64,000 bases of DNA from Vitis vinifera (lineage: Eukaryota; Streptophyta; Magnoliopsida; Vitales; Vitaceae). This document shows, piece after piece, positions 13,998-25,999 of this stretch (position 1 is the stretch's first letter; each line of letters starts with the position of its first letter). The stretch spans positions 36,391,001 to 36,455,000 of the forward strand of contig NC_081822.1 of assembly GCF_030704535.1 (NCBI RefSeq), in the 5' to 3' direction. The translations under genes and the position numbers were made by a program. The notes below the pieces were generated by a model. That model did no database searches and had not been told where the DNA came from. It saw only the letters and a program-made list of their open reading frames with translations.

Positions 13998-16362
13998 TGT
14001 CACGCCCCAAGACCCACTCTAAGGGCGTGACGGTCATTTCACACCTCAAACCTAAAGGCTTGAACTGTAATCTGACCAAAACAATCATATTGTAACTAGA
14101 AGTAACCAAGTACTAAATACCTATTTAGAGTAACGGAACAAAATTCTAAAATATTTAAACTTAACTTTAAAACTAAGCATCCATCAACCAAAATCCATTA
14201 TCCAAATAGATTGCAAACTCAAATAAATCAAATGCTAATAAATTTTCATAATCTCAACTTCAAACTATCATAAAAAAATTTGTAAGTTCAAATCTAAATG
14301 GCTTCCAAAAACCAAATAATCCAAATGAACATAAACTCATAAGCTAACAATGTCCAAAAATAACATTCTAAGCAAAATCCTAATGATGACCTTTCCTCGA
14401 CCTAGCCATCACTCCTCGCCTGAACTAAGGGTATTTGAAAAATTATCAATAAATAGGAATGAGCTCAAAGCCCAATAAGGAACATTAATGCAGTCAATGG
14501 ATCAAATATTTCAAGTTCACTTGCAAAATAGGAGATATTATAACTAATTATTTTCATAAACATTTGAATCAGTTTTGTCAATTCATTCAAAACTTTTAAC
14601 TGTACACTTTCATTTCTGATTCAAACATTTTCATATCAAATTCAATCAAAACATTCAAATTATTTATTTATTCTGGTTATCAAACATCAAATAATGCCCA
14701 GTTATGTGAGACTTTTCAAATAGGTGGCTAACCTCAAATTGTTCCTTTATGATGGACGGAACCAAACACTACTAGTACTAATAACCTCTAACTAAACCCG
14801 TAGAGGCTGGGGTCCAAATCAATTACATTATTCACCAAAAAATGTAAAAGTCAACTATTATACCCCGTTGATAAGGGTTAAAAAGCCAAAAGTCAACTAT
14901 TATATTCTGTTGACAAGGGCCAAACAAACTGGAGTCAAACACTTATTTCAATTATTCAAATTTGTAAAATATAATATCTTCACATTTCTCTGTTATAAAC
15001 AAAATGTAAGGTTCTAACATACTTTTCATGCAAAACATATTTGATCCATGCATAAAACGAATAATAACTGAAAACGTTTTCAAATGATGTATATGAAAAT
15101 TTGTTTCTAAAAAAAAACAACTGTATTAATTTCCCTTACCTCAAAAGAAGTCCTAAAAAACTTTAGAGAAAAATAATACTGAAAATCTACTCTTCACCTA
15201 ACAAAATATAAGAGAAATAACCATTACTATTTATCTAAAATTATAGGTTTGACAATCCTAAAATTTTAGGTATTCAAATTAACGTTTTTAATTATGAAAG
15301 ATAATTTAATCTATTCCTATTTTAGAAAAATTAATAAATTTCTAATTCATATAAAACTTAATTTTATTTTCAATTTATTTCTTGGGACACAACTTAATTT
15401 AATTAAACTATAATTTATTTCACTAATGAAATTTTATGTTACTTATTAACTTAATATTTATTATTAATCTAATTATAATTCTATAAATTTAACTAATTTG
15501 TACTTCACCTTATTTATTTATACATAGTTTATTCTATCACTTTCATATTTTCCAAAATTACCATAACACTCACACAACTATCATTGTAATATATATAAAT
15601 ATGTACATACCATCCACCTACTCACACACTCCACATTTTATTATTAATAATATTATTATTTTCCTCGTTCCTCTATCTTCCAGTCCCACACACATGCAAC
15701 TTTTTTTCTCACCATTCTTCTATTTTTAGTGCACACACGTTCCTTTTCATTTTTTATTTATTTCATTACTTAAATCTATTCATCTAAGAAATTTTGAATT
15801 TCCCTATTTTTATCAATAGAGCAATCTATATTCATAATTTCAATATTTTGACCTAAATTTTTTTAAATAAATTAACCCTAACCTAAAATCGAAATCTTCC
15901 AAAGAATTTTTTTTTTCATCTAAAAACTTAAGATTTCTCAATTTCCAACAATAAATCAAAATATTAAATTTCCAATATTTTGACATTAAAAAAAATTTAA
16001 AAAAAATAAACTAACCCTAATCTAGATTTGGATTTTCCAAAATATATCTAATGTGTTTGAAATTAACTAATGAATCTAAAATATTAATCTAGGGGTTAGA
16101 ATCTTACTTATAGAGATTTATTCTTCAAACCTTGAAATTTGATTCCAATCTTACGTTCTTTGTAATTTTGTGAATAGGAACGCTATTCAGAAAAGAACAA
16201 GAAGAACATAATTTCTAATTTATACATAGAGTATTTATTCAAAAAATTGCATTTTTACCCCTCTTTCATTTTATTAAATTAATCAATTAATTCATTAATT
16301 AATTAATTTAATTATTATTAATATTTTCCTAAATTACCCTTAAAAAAAACTTGGGCATTACA
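13998..16362 (-). mobile_element. Solo LTR, probably Ty3/gypsy, 2365 bp
   Basis: The + strand begins TGTCACGCCCC and ends GGGCATTACA, so the unit obeys the TG...CA rule. It is flanked by an exact 5-bp duplication (AGATG). On the - strand it would start TGTAATGCCC and end GGGGCGTGACA, an end pair common in long LTRs of plant gypsy elements. It carries no coding frames, no second LTR and no primer-binding site, so it is best read as a solo LTR left by recombination. Orientation is inferred from the TGTAATGCCC start. It separates the two flavin oxidase genes. Confidence 0.75.
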
Positions 16363-16367
16363 AGATG
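16363..16367. repeat. Target-site duplication AGATG, right copy
   Basis: Matches 13993-13997 exactly and marks the right border of the solo LTR. Confidence 0.8.
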
Positions 16368-18404
16368 ACAAGTCTTGGCATTTTTTTTCCTTTAAATGCT
16401 AACCAATCTTTATTTGTACATGTTTATAATATTATTGCATGAAATACATCAATGCTGGGCATTGTCTTTATTGTTGTTTTTCCTTATTATGGTTTCATTG
16501 CATTTTCCAAATTGTAATTATTATGATATAATATTTAAAAGCATGAAATGATGTAATACAATAACTTTTCATTAATTAATTAATTAATTATAATTTCTAG
16601 TTCCTTAATATGTTTTATGTATATAAAGTGGTAGACCAATACCATACACCAATCAATTTAGAATAAAGGAGCAATGATTTCAAAAGATATATCAATTTGT
16701 TATTTCATTGTAAAAGATTAGGTTAATATATTTTTCAAATTTTCAAGAAAAATATCAAAGATTTCAGTTATATGATTCATAAAAATGTTAAAAATTTCTT
16801 GATCCACAAATTAAGGCATAAGATCAAAGATTTCCTTTTTTACAAGATATATATTTATATAGGCGAGGTACATGATAAAAATGGATCTAACTAGGTCATG
16901 ATAGACTATAGACTATGTTTCGTGTCCTTGTTTCAAGACTTTTTTTTGTTCTAAATTGTTTGTACAAAAAAGAATATTTTTCAAATATCTTATTATTCAG
17001 GGTTTATAAAAAGAATGTTTGGGCTAAGGAAGAGTTACATGCTCTAACTATGTTCTCACCAACAAGTTTGCATTATTTTAAAAATAAAAATGTTGACTAG
17101 TCTGATTAACTTGATCTGAGTAACCAAATTGGTTTGATTAGTTGATGATACATCAGTTATCTAAAATTTTCTTTTGGTTTTTTCCGAATTTTAAGGTTTC
17201 TAAATTTATAGGTTGATCCCAAAGTTTTTAAAGGTGTTAGGCTATTACTAATACAGTTTCATAAGCGTATTCTACATTTTGATTAAAAAAAAATTTTGGT
17301 TTAAAAACAAAAGATTATCTATAATAACTTTGTTTTTTCTCAAAAATGTTTTAAGAATATAAAGACTTAAATTTCAAATCAAGAATTAATAATTTGTTGA
17401 GATGTATGATTCATAGTAAAAGAAATAAGAAAATAGTAAATATTTTCATAAAGTAAAAAAACAATGTTAGCATAACCATATTCATAATCTAATCAAACTA
17501 TATTTTTTAAGAACATCCCAAGAAAAGGTAAATGAGCCTACAATATATCTCCATAAACTATAATAACTAAAATTATGTATCATGTGTTATATAAAAAAAT
17601 ACGAACAAAAGTTTAGGAAATATACAATTAATGTAATAAAAGTATACATTTTTAGATAAATCTTGAAGTGACAAATGACTTCTACTACAACCAAGTATAA
17701 TAGAGAAGTTAGCTGAATTTCCAGTTACATAAAATTGAGCAAGCAATTGACTAGATGATCAATTTTCATAATTACTAGTGTTGCAAAGAATTTTCACTAT
17801 TGTTAACCACCTTTAAACTACTTTTCAACTAGTTAATATATTCATACCTAACTAATCATTTTCTTAATTGATTAGTTAATCAATTCATTAATTGAGTTAT
17901 TAATCCACATTAAAAAAAGACTAAACAACTTATATTAGCTATTAATGATTTACAAGTCATCACATCTTTGATGTGAATGCTAACAAGTCTTCCTCTACTC
18001 GATGTGAAGGTTTGACAAGTCTAATATGAATCCTAACAAGTTTTCCTCTCTTCAACAAGTCTTCTTTTTTTTTTTTTCACAAACAATTTAGCAATTCAAT
18101 GTGAAGGTTAATTTGACAAGTCTAATATGAATCCTAGCAAGTTTTCCTCTCTTCAACAAGTCTTTTTTTTTTTTTTTCACAAACAATTAAGCAATTTAGA
18201 ACCAAAAGCCTTGGAATAAGGACAAGATGCCTACCGTTTCATGGCCCTGAATCCTTTTTGTCAGGTGCCTATGTAAAATGTCTTTAAATTGGAAAAACAA
18301 ATAGCACCTCAAACTTACAAAGAATTAAGATAAAAAAAACAAAAAAAACAAAAAAAACAAAAAATGATGAGTATCATCGTGGGTTGTTGTAAGTTTTCCT
18401 TTTT

Positions 18405-18444
<40 letters not shown>

Positions 18445-18600
18445 CTATTCGAGACAACTTTTCCATAGACTTTCGATCTTCTTCTTCTTCTTTTTTTTTT
18501 TTTTTTTTTTTTTGAGTTGCCACCTATGACTTTCCTGTTTGAAACAACTTTTCGGTAGACTTTCGATCCAACCAAACCCGTTTTTGTTTGAACATGTGTT
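16368..18600. other. AT-rich intergenic DNA between the two oxidases
   Basis: Very AT-rich with long T and TTC homopolymer tracts at 18400-18512. These tracts create a spurious Lys/Arg-rich frame on the - strand. Apart from the ~97-bp tandem duplication listed separately, I see no gene. Confidence 0.6.
18002..18196. repeat. Two-copy tandem repeat, period ~97 bp
   Basis: The block starting ATGTGAAGG, with GACAAGTCTAATATGAATCC and a long T tract ending CACAAACAATT, occurs at ~18002 and again at ~18099 with few differences. Shorter CAAGTCTT echoes around 13990 and 16370 suggest the same local sequence flanks the solo LTR insertion. Confidence 0.75.
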
Positions 18601-18789
18601 TTAGTTGGTTTATTAAATGCTTTTATGAGTGTTTTCGATAATTTAATGCTATACATAGGCTGGCCATGTGCATTCATCTCTCCATGCTTTTGTCCTCAAC
18701 TCCTGATACTATATGTTATCAACCTCGGTGTTAAAAGCCACCTACTCTCTATAGTCTCCACCTCCATCTCAATTCGAAGAAGCATAGCC

Positions 18790-20565
18790 ATGGTGAAGTA
18801 CCTAGGGAACCCGCATTCCCTTTTCATAATAACCTTCATAGCTTTTGTTGTCCCTTGCTTTTGTGATCCCACTGACATCATTTCGTCTTGCTTAATCCGG
18901 CACAATGTTTATAACTTCACGTTATTGCCTCACAACGGAAGCCAGTCTCCAGATTACTATAGGCTCCTCAACTTTTCCCTTCAGAATCTGCGGTATGCTG
19001 TCCCCACTGCTCCAAAACCAGTTGCTATTGCTATACCACAGAGTCTAAAGCAACTAGTGAACAGTATGCGGTGTTGTAGGGAAGGATGGTATGAGTTTAG
19101 AGTAAGGTGCGGTGGACACAGCTATGAAGGGATTTCTTCGGTTGTTCCGGATGGAAATCCATTTGTTATCATTGATATGATGAGTCTAAACCAGGTTTCG
19201 GTTGATGTAAGGTGCGGTGGACACAGCTATGAAGGGATTTCTTCGGTTGTTCCGGATGGAAATCCATTTGTTATCATTGATATGATGAGTCTAAACCAGG
19301 TTTCGGTTGATGTGGAGTCTGAAACAGCATGGGTTGAAGGGGGAGCAACACTTGGTGAGACGTACTATGCAGTTGCAGAGGCGAGCAATGTGCATGGATT
19401 CTCAGCCGGGTCATGCCCAACTGTTGGTGTTGGCGGCCACATTGCGGGGGGTGGATTCGGGCTGTTGTCGAGAAAATATGGTCTTGCAGCTGACAATGTG
19501 GTGGATGCGCTTCTCATTGATGCAGACGGACGCGTACTAGACCGGAAAGCCATGGGAGAAGATGTGTTCTGGGCGATTCGAGGAGGAGGGGGCGGTGATT
19601 GGGGGATTGTCTATGCATGGAAGATCAAGTTGTTGAAAGTACCTGAAACTGTAACATCCTGTATAATGTCGAGAACTAGGACCAAGCTCCATGTAGCTGA
19701 GCTAGTCCACAAGTGGCAATTCATCGCACCCAGGTTAGAACCTTCATTTTATCTCTCAGTTTTTGTTGGTGCTGGTTTACAGGGAGTTGATGAAGAAACT
19801 GGGGTATCAGCTTCATTCAAAGGGTTCTATCTGGGTTCAAGGAACGAAGCCATGTCAATCCTGAACCGGGTTTTCCCAGAGCTGGGAGTTGAGAAAGAAG
19901 ATTGCAGAGAAATGAGTTGGATTGAATCCATCCTCTACTTCAGTGGCTTGCCTAATGGAAGCTCCATCTCTGAGCTGAGAAACCGATACCTGGAAGACAA
20001 ACTATACTTCAAGGCTAAATCAGACTACGTGAGGACCCCAATTTCCATGGAAGGCCTGGTGACGGCCTTGGACATTCTTGAGATGGAGCCGAAAGGGTCC
20101 GTTGTCTTGGACCCATATGGAGGAGAAATGGAGAAGATAAGCAGTGATGCCCTACCTTTTCCTCACAGAAAAGGCAACCTGTTCTCAATTCAGTATATGG
20201 TGGCCTGGGAAGAAGACAGCACTGCTATGAGCAACAAGTACATAGATTGGATAAGAGGATTCTACAAGTGGATGATGCCGTATGTTTCACAGGGTCCAAG
20301 GGCTGCTTATGTTAACTACATGGACCTTGATTTAGGACAGATGAATAGCAGCATTTCATCTAATGATCCTGTGGAGGCTGCCAGGGATTGGGGTGAGAAG
20401 TATTTCTTGAACAACTATGATAGGTTGGTGAAAGTGAAGACATGCATTGATCCGGACAATGTGTTCAATAATCAACAGGGCATTCCTCCAATGCCCACAG
20501 CCAGGTTAAATAATAGAAGTGAGGGGCTCGGAGTAAGCGAAAGATGCATGGTTGTAAGTTACTGA
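18790..20565 (+). CDS. Berberine bridge enzyme-like FAD oxidase, copy 2, with internal duplication
   Basis: A single exon encodes 591 residues from the ATG at 18790, which aligns with the start of copy 1 and opens a signal peptide. It is closely similar to copy 1 along its length. Residues ~105-139 are repeated exactly at ~140-174, so there are two RCGGHSYEG motifs (His110 and His145) before one [11 protein letters not shown] (Cys209). The motif [13 protein letters not shown] of copy 1 reads [13 protein letters not shown] here. The C-terminus runs 17-18 residues past the copy-1 stop, because a small indel shift near 20500 bypasses the old TGA. The duplicated piece lies in the FAD-binding core, so correct folding is doubtful. 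It could be a decaying gene with an open frame, a functional variant, or an assembly artefact. Confidence 0.85.
   Translation: MVKYLGNPHSLFIITFIAFVVPCFCDPTDIISSCLIRHNVYNFTLLPHNGSQSPDYYRLLNFSLQNLRYAVPTAPKPVAIAIPQSLKQLVNSMRCCREGWYEFRVRCGGHSYEGISSVVPDGNPFVIIDMMSLNQVSVDVRCGGHSYEGISSVVPDGNPFVIIDMMSLNQVSVDVESETAWVEGGATLGETYYAVAEASNVHGFSAGSCPTVGVGGHIAGGGFGLLSRKYGLAADNVVDALLIDADGRVLDRKAMGEDVFWAIRGGGGGDWGIVYAWKIKLLKVPETVTSCIMSRTRTKLHVAELVHKWQFIAPRLEPSFYLSVFVGAGLQGVDEETGVSASFKGFYLGSRNEAMSILNRVFPELGVEKEDCREMSWIESILYFSGLPNGSSISELRNRYLEDKLYFKAKSDYVRTPISMEGLVTALDILEMEPKGSVVLDPYGGEMEKISSDALPFPHRKGNLFSIQYMVAWEEDSTAMSNKYIDWIRGFYKWMMPYVSQGPRAAYVNYMDLDLGQMNSSISSNDPVEAARDWGEKYFLNNYDRLVKVKTCIDPDNVFNNQQGIPPMPTARLNNRSEGLGVSERCMVVSY
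19102..19311 (+). repeat. Exact 105-bp direct tandem duplication inside the oxidase gene
   Basis: Copies at 19102-19206 and 19207-19311 are identical base for base as far as I can read, and 105 is divisible by three, so the frame stays open. Copy 1 of the gene has this segment once. Identity implies a very recent event or an assembly error. Confidence 0.92.
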
Positions 20566-23500
20566 TTTACATATTATTAAAAACTTGTGTGTATGTGCTA
20601 TATATAAACATCTTGTAATCACAGAAAGTAGTGCTATAGGGATATTCTTCTGGTTTCCCAATGGACCTTTGTTTTTATATGAATTGAGAGAGAGAGGTAG
20701 GTGAAAGCGCATTTAGTTTATAGTGATTTTATTAATATTACTTCTTTCAAAAACATTTTATGTTAGTGTTTAGGCACAAATAAATAAATAAGGTGTCTTC
20801 AAAGTATTTTTTTTATCACGCTCACGAGATGTATAGCAAAAATGTGAATTTTTTCTTTTATAAAATATCTATCCGTGGTGGTCCAAAATTCACTTTATGT
20901 AATTATTTAAAATTTTAAATATAATATTTAAAACTTTAACAAACACGAAAAGGTTAATTTCTAAGAATTAAGAATTATGAAGTATTCATATTCCTTCATA
21001 AATCGCAACATCTAAACAAGCTCAAAGGGTTCATTATTGATGTTTAGTTTAAAAAAAATACTTAAAAAATGCAAAAATATGGTTTTATCATACTTGGTTT
21101 ATGATGGAAAACAAAACGGAAATCTTTGGCTTGTTCCAAGCATAAAATTAAAGAGATGCTTCAATACAAAGAAAAAAAAAATGAAAATTTTGATTAAGTA
21201 TTGTGTATAAATGAGAGTAGTAAAAGCAAATTTTGATTAACTACGAGGATTGATTCAAGGCAACAAAACTAATTGTGTTGGTTTCTTTGATTACTAGCTA
21301 GTAATGGTGGCCAAATGCACAACATCATGGTAGTTTGATCTTGATAGATAGCCCTCAGTCCAACCCAATAAATTAAAACAATAAATAAATAGTTTTAGGA
21401 CGACAATTGATTGATGGGATATGATGGAACACGATATATACATCATAAAATATCATTTTTAATATATGTCGTAAGCATTAAATCTTAATTTAGTATATAC
21501 AATGGAATATGTTATATTATGTTTATATTTAGTTCACAAGATAAATAAAATATATAATATAATATATATTATTTTTCAATATCCACTAATTTTTTAAAAT
21601 AAAAATCACATTGTATTCTAATATTTGCAATTAAAAAGATCTAAAATTTATCTTCGTTTAACAATACTCATGATTATGTAATATATACATAATAAATAAA
21701 TTAGTATTTTTTTTTAGTTCTTCTTTTTTAACCACAAATTAACTACTTCAAATAAAAAATTTTAATTTAAAAAATAACTAATATAAAAAATTTTAAAAAT
21801 GATAAAAATAAATTTATGATACATACTATATGTATATCCTATATTCTAATTTAGGATTTAGGATTGACATATTTCATGTAAAAGAAATAAATAAATAAAA
21901 AAGATGAATAAAATATCTTATTACTTATTTTATCTCACTCTTGGTTTTACATTGGATATGATAAGTGATCAGATATGATATATTGATATATTATTTTATC
22001 TCATCAAGTGTTCTATTTCATTATCTAAATATGAAATAAGATATGATCTTTTTTTTTTTTATTCTATTATATATTATATCCAACCAACCAACCAACCAAA
22101 GATTATACAAGGGAAATAATTGGATGTCACATGTTACATCCCATGAAATAAAATTTTAATGTAATGTTGATCCAAAAACTTTAAGTTATTAAATAATAAT
22201 GAAACAACAATGTAATAAAATAGAGAATATAATAAATTACTAGATTGAAATTAATTTTGAAGAAAAATATAAGGGAAAAGAAAGAAAATAAAAATAGATT
22301 TAAAGTTAATAAATTATTTTTATATATTTTTTTCAAACTCATTTCATTTTTTTTCTTCTTTTATATAAAAAACAAATAATTTGAAAATACATAAATTTTT
22401 AACTAATTTAAATTATATTTAATTTTATATTTTTTGTACTAATTTAATATTAATATATTTTTGTCTTTTCTTGCTATTTTAGTATTTTTTTTTTCCTCGT
22501 GCAAAAACTTTCGAATTAATCAAATATGCAAGTCAAGCTCCAACCAAGTTTTCCATTGGAATGGGAGAAAACTAGGATGCGAAGGAAGTTGATGATAGGT
22601 ATGAGAAGATTCGGCTCAATGGGCTCAATCTTGGGCCTTATTAGACCAGCTAGCAGGGCTCAATTAGGTTTTGGGTTTTTGGACCAATTTTAGAGCCTCC
22701 AAAGTCATGTTGAAGTGTGTATGTGTATTACGGATAGATGCATAGGAGGGACGACAAATAGAAAGGAGAGACTTGAATGTGAGACTTTTAGTTAATTAGA
22801 ACTCCAACACCACATTAAAACCTAGTTTGGGATAGCACTTAATTTCTACTACAGAAGTTAGGATTATAATTTAGATAGGTTGGGTGGATTAGAAGGTTAA
22901 CTTCTTGTTAAACCCGTCGTCAATATGTCTAATCCATGTCAAATCCAATTCAAAGTTAGGTTGAGAATTCCTAACCAATGGTAAGCCCATTAATGATTTG
23001 AGTTACTATGAGTTCATACAAGATATCAAACAAAATAATTATTTTAGGAAATATAAAATAAAAGTAGAAAATATAAAATATAGGTCATTTTATAACATAA
23101 GATATTAAAAGTTAAATACCTCAAAGTCATCAAATAAATTATTAGTCCTTTAATATAAATAACTATTCATAACAAAGATATTGAAAGATCTTTAATAAAA
23201 TTCACTAGTTTAAGATAATTTAAAATTAAGAAAAATTAAAGTTCTTTCTTATCATTTTATATTTTTAATAAAATAATATACAATATAATTATAAATAAAT
23301 AAATAAATTGTGCATGGGTTCAAGTTTTAGAGGGTTGTTGGTACCTTTGGGTTGATATTTTTCTAACTTAAGTATGATCTTAAGAGGATGATACTATACA
23401 AGAGATAACTAGTCATTACAGAATGCTTTCATAATCGATCGCTAAGACATTGTCTGCCCTTATATGATGTGGTATCAAAGTCAATTCCTAACTTGGGACA

Positions 23501-23939
23501 TGTTTGGTTGCATAACGGGTCTCTACCTCTCTAGTTTAGTAATCTTATGATACATAATGAAAATGTTGTAGTGGGTACCATATATATAAATGAATTTCTT
23601 TCAATCATGTATGCATATTTTGAAGTTTTGGAAGCCTTGGCCTAGGGTAAACAACATTTGACCTGGGAAATTCTTTTATATAGCTTAAGCTATCAATTTA
23701 ATCCAAAAACTTGAAAAGCTACCGGGTAATAGGCTACTCTTCCTCTTGTCCATGTTGTTTTTCCATGGAAACAAACAAATGCCTTCCACACTTTCCTAGA
23801 CATTGCAGAGATGACTATAAACCAAAGTCTTCACAATGAGACAACAGGCATGAAATGATTGATGGGCTCCTTATTTTCAAACTTCTACTCTTTTTTCAAC
23901 CAGAAATCTTATCCCAAAAGAAAGATCATCCTGAATTAG
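20566..23939. other. AT-rich intergenic DNA
   Basis: To about 20945 it still aligns with the 3' flank of copy 1. The rest is very AT-rich with an (ACCA)n run near 22080. No frame is supported by family similarity. Confidence 0.55.
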
Positions 23940-24960
23940 ATATTATATGCACCCTGCAATGATTCTTTCTTTGCCTCTTTTACTTTCCACTGGAACAAAC
24001 AAATGCTTTAACCTCCCCAGCTCCATGGCTAATTTTGATGTGACTCCACAGTTCACAAAAGTTCAAATAATCACGGAAAATTGGATTTCAGTGATCAATG
24101 AGATTCCACTATTTGCTTCAAATAATATATGTGGTACTTAAAAGTTAGAATGTGAATGATCACATAGAATAAAAGAAGAGAAAAAACAAAGGGGGAAAGA
24201 GGACCTCAGTTGCTCCCACAGAAAGGCTTAAGCTAAAGTTTAACTCCCTCATTTTAGGGTTGATGCAACTAGGAGTCGGACCACTAACAAAAAAAGGCCT
24301 AACAGGACATCAATTGTTCATTCTCTCCCTGTTCATCAATTTCCTCAAAGGATCTTATGTTCTTCAATTCCCTTAAAGGACCTTCTGAACTTCAATTACT
24401 TCAAAGGGCATCATGTTCTTCAGTTCCCTTAAAGGATGTCATGATATGAAAAGGAACAAGTTCTTCAATTTCCTCAAAGGATGGGTTAAAGGTTTCAGAT
24501 CAAGCAGGTTCCTGAAAATTCAAGAAAAACCACTGTCAAGAAAAAGGGTCCCCCAGAAAAGCTCCACTCCAGAGAAAAAGTGGTATGATTTTGCCCAAAA
24601 AGCAAAAGATTCAATGTCTAATAAAATATTAAATAGCTAGTGAAACTACAACCAATTGAAAGGTAATTCAACTTGGAGTGCTTTTCCCTAGTGGCTAGTG
24701 TATTTCGTATCACAGTGTGTATGGTTAGTCTTTTGTACTGTGTGGTCCCAGTGTGTAAATGTCTGTCTTCAAGGTTGTTGGTCTCCCTTTATCTATGTAA
24801 GTGCCCCTACATTTAACGAAGCTTCCCTATCATTCTAATTCTTTTCCTCTTAATTGTTTATATTCTCTGATTCTTATGTTTATGCTATGATGATTAATTG
24901 TTTGTTCTGTACTATCTCAGGGATACTGCACTATTTTGGCACCAGAGCCAAGGTTCAGGG
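23940..24960 (+). pseudogene. Relic duplicate of the movement-protein locus
   Basis: Upstream sequence (24095-24185), a ~60-bp coding piece (24256-24316) and the downstream region (24690-24925) each align in order with 25630-25720, 26261-26325 and 26745-27000 of the intact locus. The coding match covers the codons around GLVQLAVGPLTRQG but differs by substitutions and small gaps. The remaining coding part is absent and replaced by 28-bp repeats and a Lys-rich open frame (24413-24640) that I do not recognise. This is a decayed tandem copy of a virus-derived gene. Confidence 0.65.
24331..24487 (+). repeat. 28-bp tandem repeats in the relic locus
   Basis: Four head-to-tail copies of exactly 28 bases lie at 24331, 24359, 24387 and 24415, with core GTTCTTCAATTCCCTTAAAGG. 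A fifth starts at 24460 after a 17-base spacer. The period is not a multiple of three, so the repeats do not encode a regular peptide repeat. Confidence 0.85.
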
Positions 24961-25999
24961 AAGATTATTAGAGAGTAACTCTGTAACAGGATCACTCCAC
25001 CCCTTGATTCTGAATAATTGAACCAGAGATGGACAAGAGGGGAGTGTAGCACTATGAATAATCACATTTTCCCAATAACATATCCATGCTAGAAAGAAAG
25101 ACGACTGGTTTGAATTGGTTGATGCACTCACTCTTTTACACCATAATCTAAAAAATTGGCTTCAAATAATTGATGGATACTGTAAAAGATGAAACATGAA
25201 TGTTGATAAGTTCCTTATTTGAATTGAAACCATAACTCTTCTTTTCCCATAGATTTTATCCCAAACAATTGATAATTCTAATTTAGATAGCATAAATTGC
25301 TCTCGTATTTATTTTTCATTGATGTAACGATCCACACCCAACTGTGTAGATATTGTCCACTCTAAGATTCAAAGGGATCCTCATGACTTTAAAATTCTAC
25401 ATGATTAAGAGGAGTCCATACATAAATAGTCCCAGTAACTTTCTTCCTTCTTCCTTATCCAATGTAAAATATTACAATTGAAACAAACAATGCTTTCACT
25501 ACTCTACAAACTCCAAGTAATCAGCTTTCTATGATATCCAGGTATTATACATCCAATAATGGCAGTCATTGAACGTCAACTTCCAGGACTAATTAACTTT
25601 TATCTTACCTCCACTACATGAGATATCATAGGGTTCCATTATTTTCTTCCAATAGTACATGGAACTATAGAAGTTAGGATATGGATGGATCATATTCAAC
25701 AAAGAGAAACGACAAACGTGGAAAAGAAAAGATTCCAAGTGCTTTCCAATACTTAATGTGCAAGGCAAAGACCATTTCCACTAGTCTCATATCATATTTA
25801 AGTTTCTCCTCTATCTTGACAAATGATTGTGTTGCAGACTAGAGCACTCTCCTCAGTATCTTTCTAAGCTTGCTTCTTCTTATATTTTCCTTCTCAATAA
25901 GGCAGTCAAGTTCCGGAAGAACCCTCCTGAGTGCAACCCCAAGTAGGTATTTTTCTATTATCTTTCTTATTTTCTTTCTAGTTACTGAGAATTTATTGG

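Noticed and set aside
18315-18677. Lys/Arg-rich frame on the - strand
   Set aside because: It translates long T and TTC tracts; low complexity only.
24413-24640. 75-codon Lys-rich frame in the relic locus
   Set aside because: It begins inside the 28-bp repeats, has no family likeness I recognise and lies in a decayed unit.
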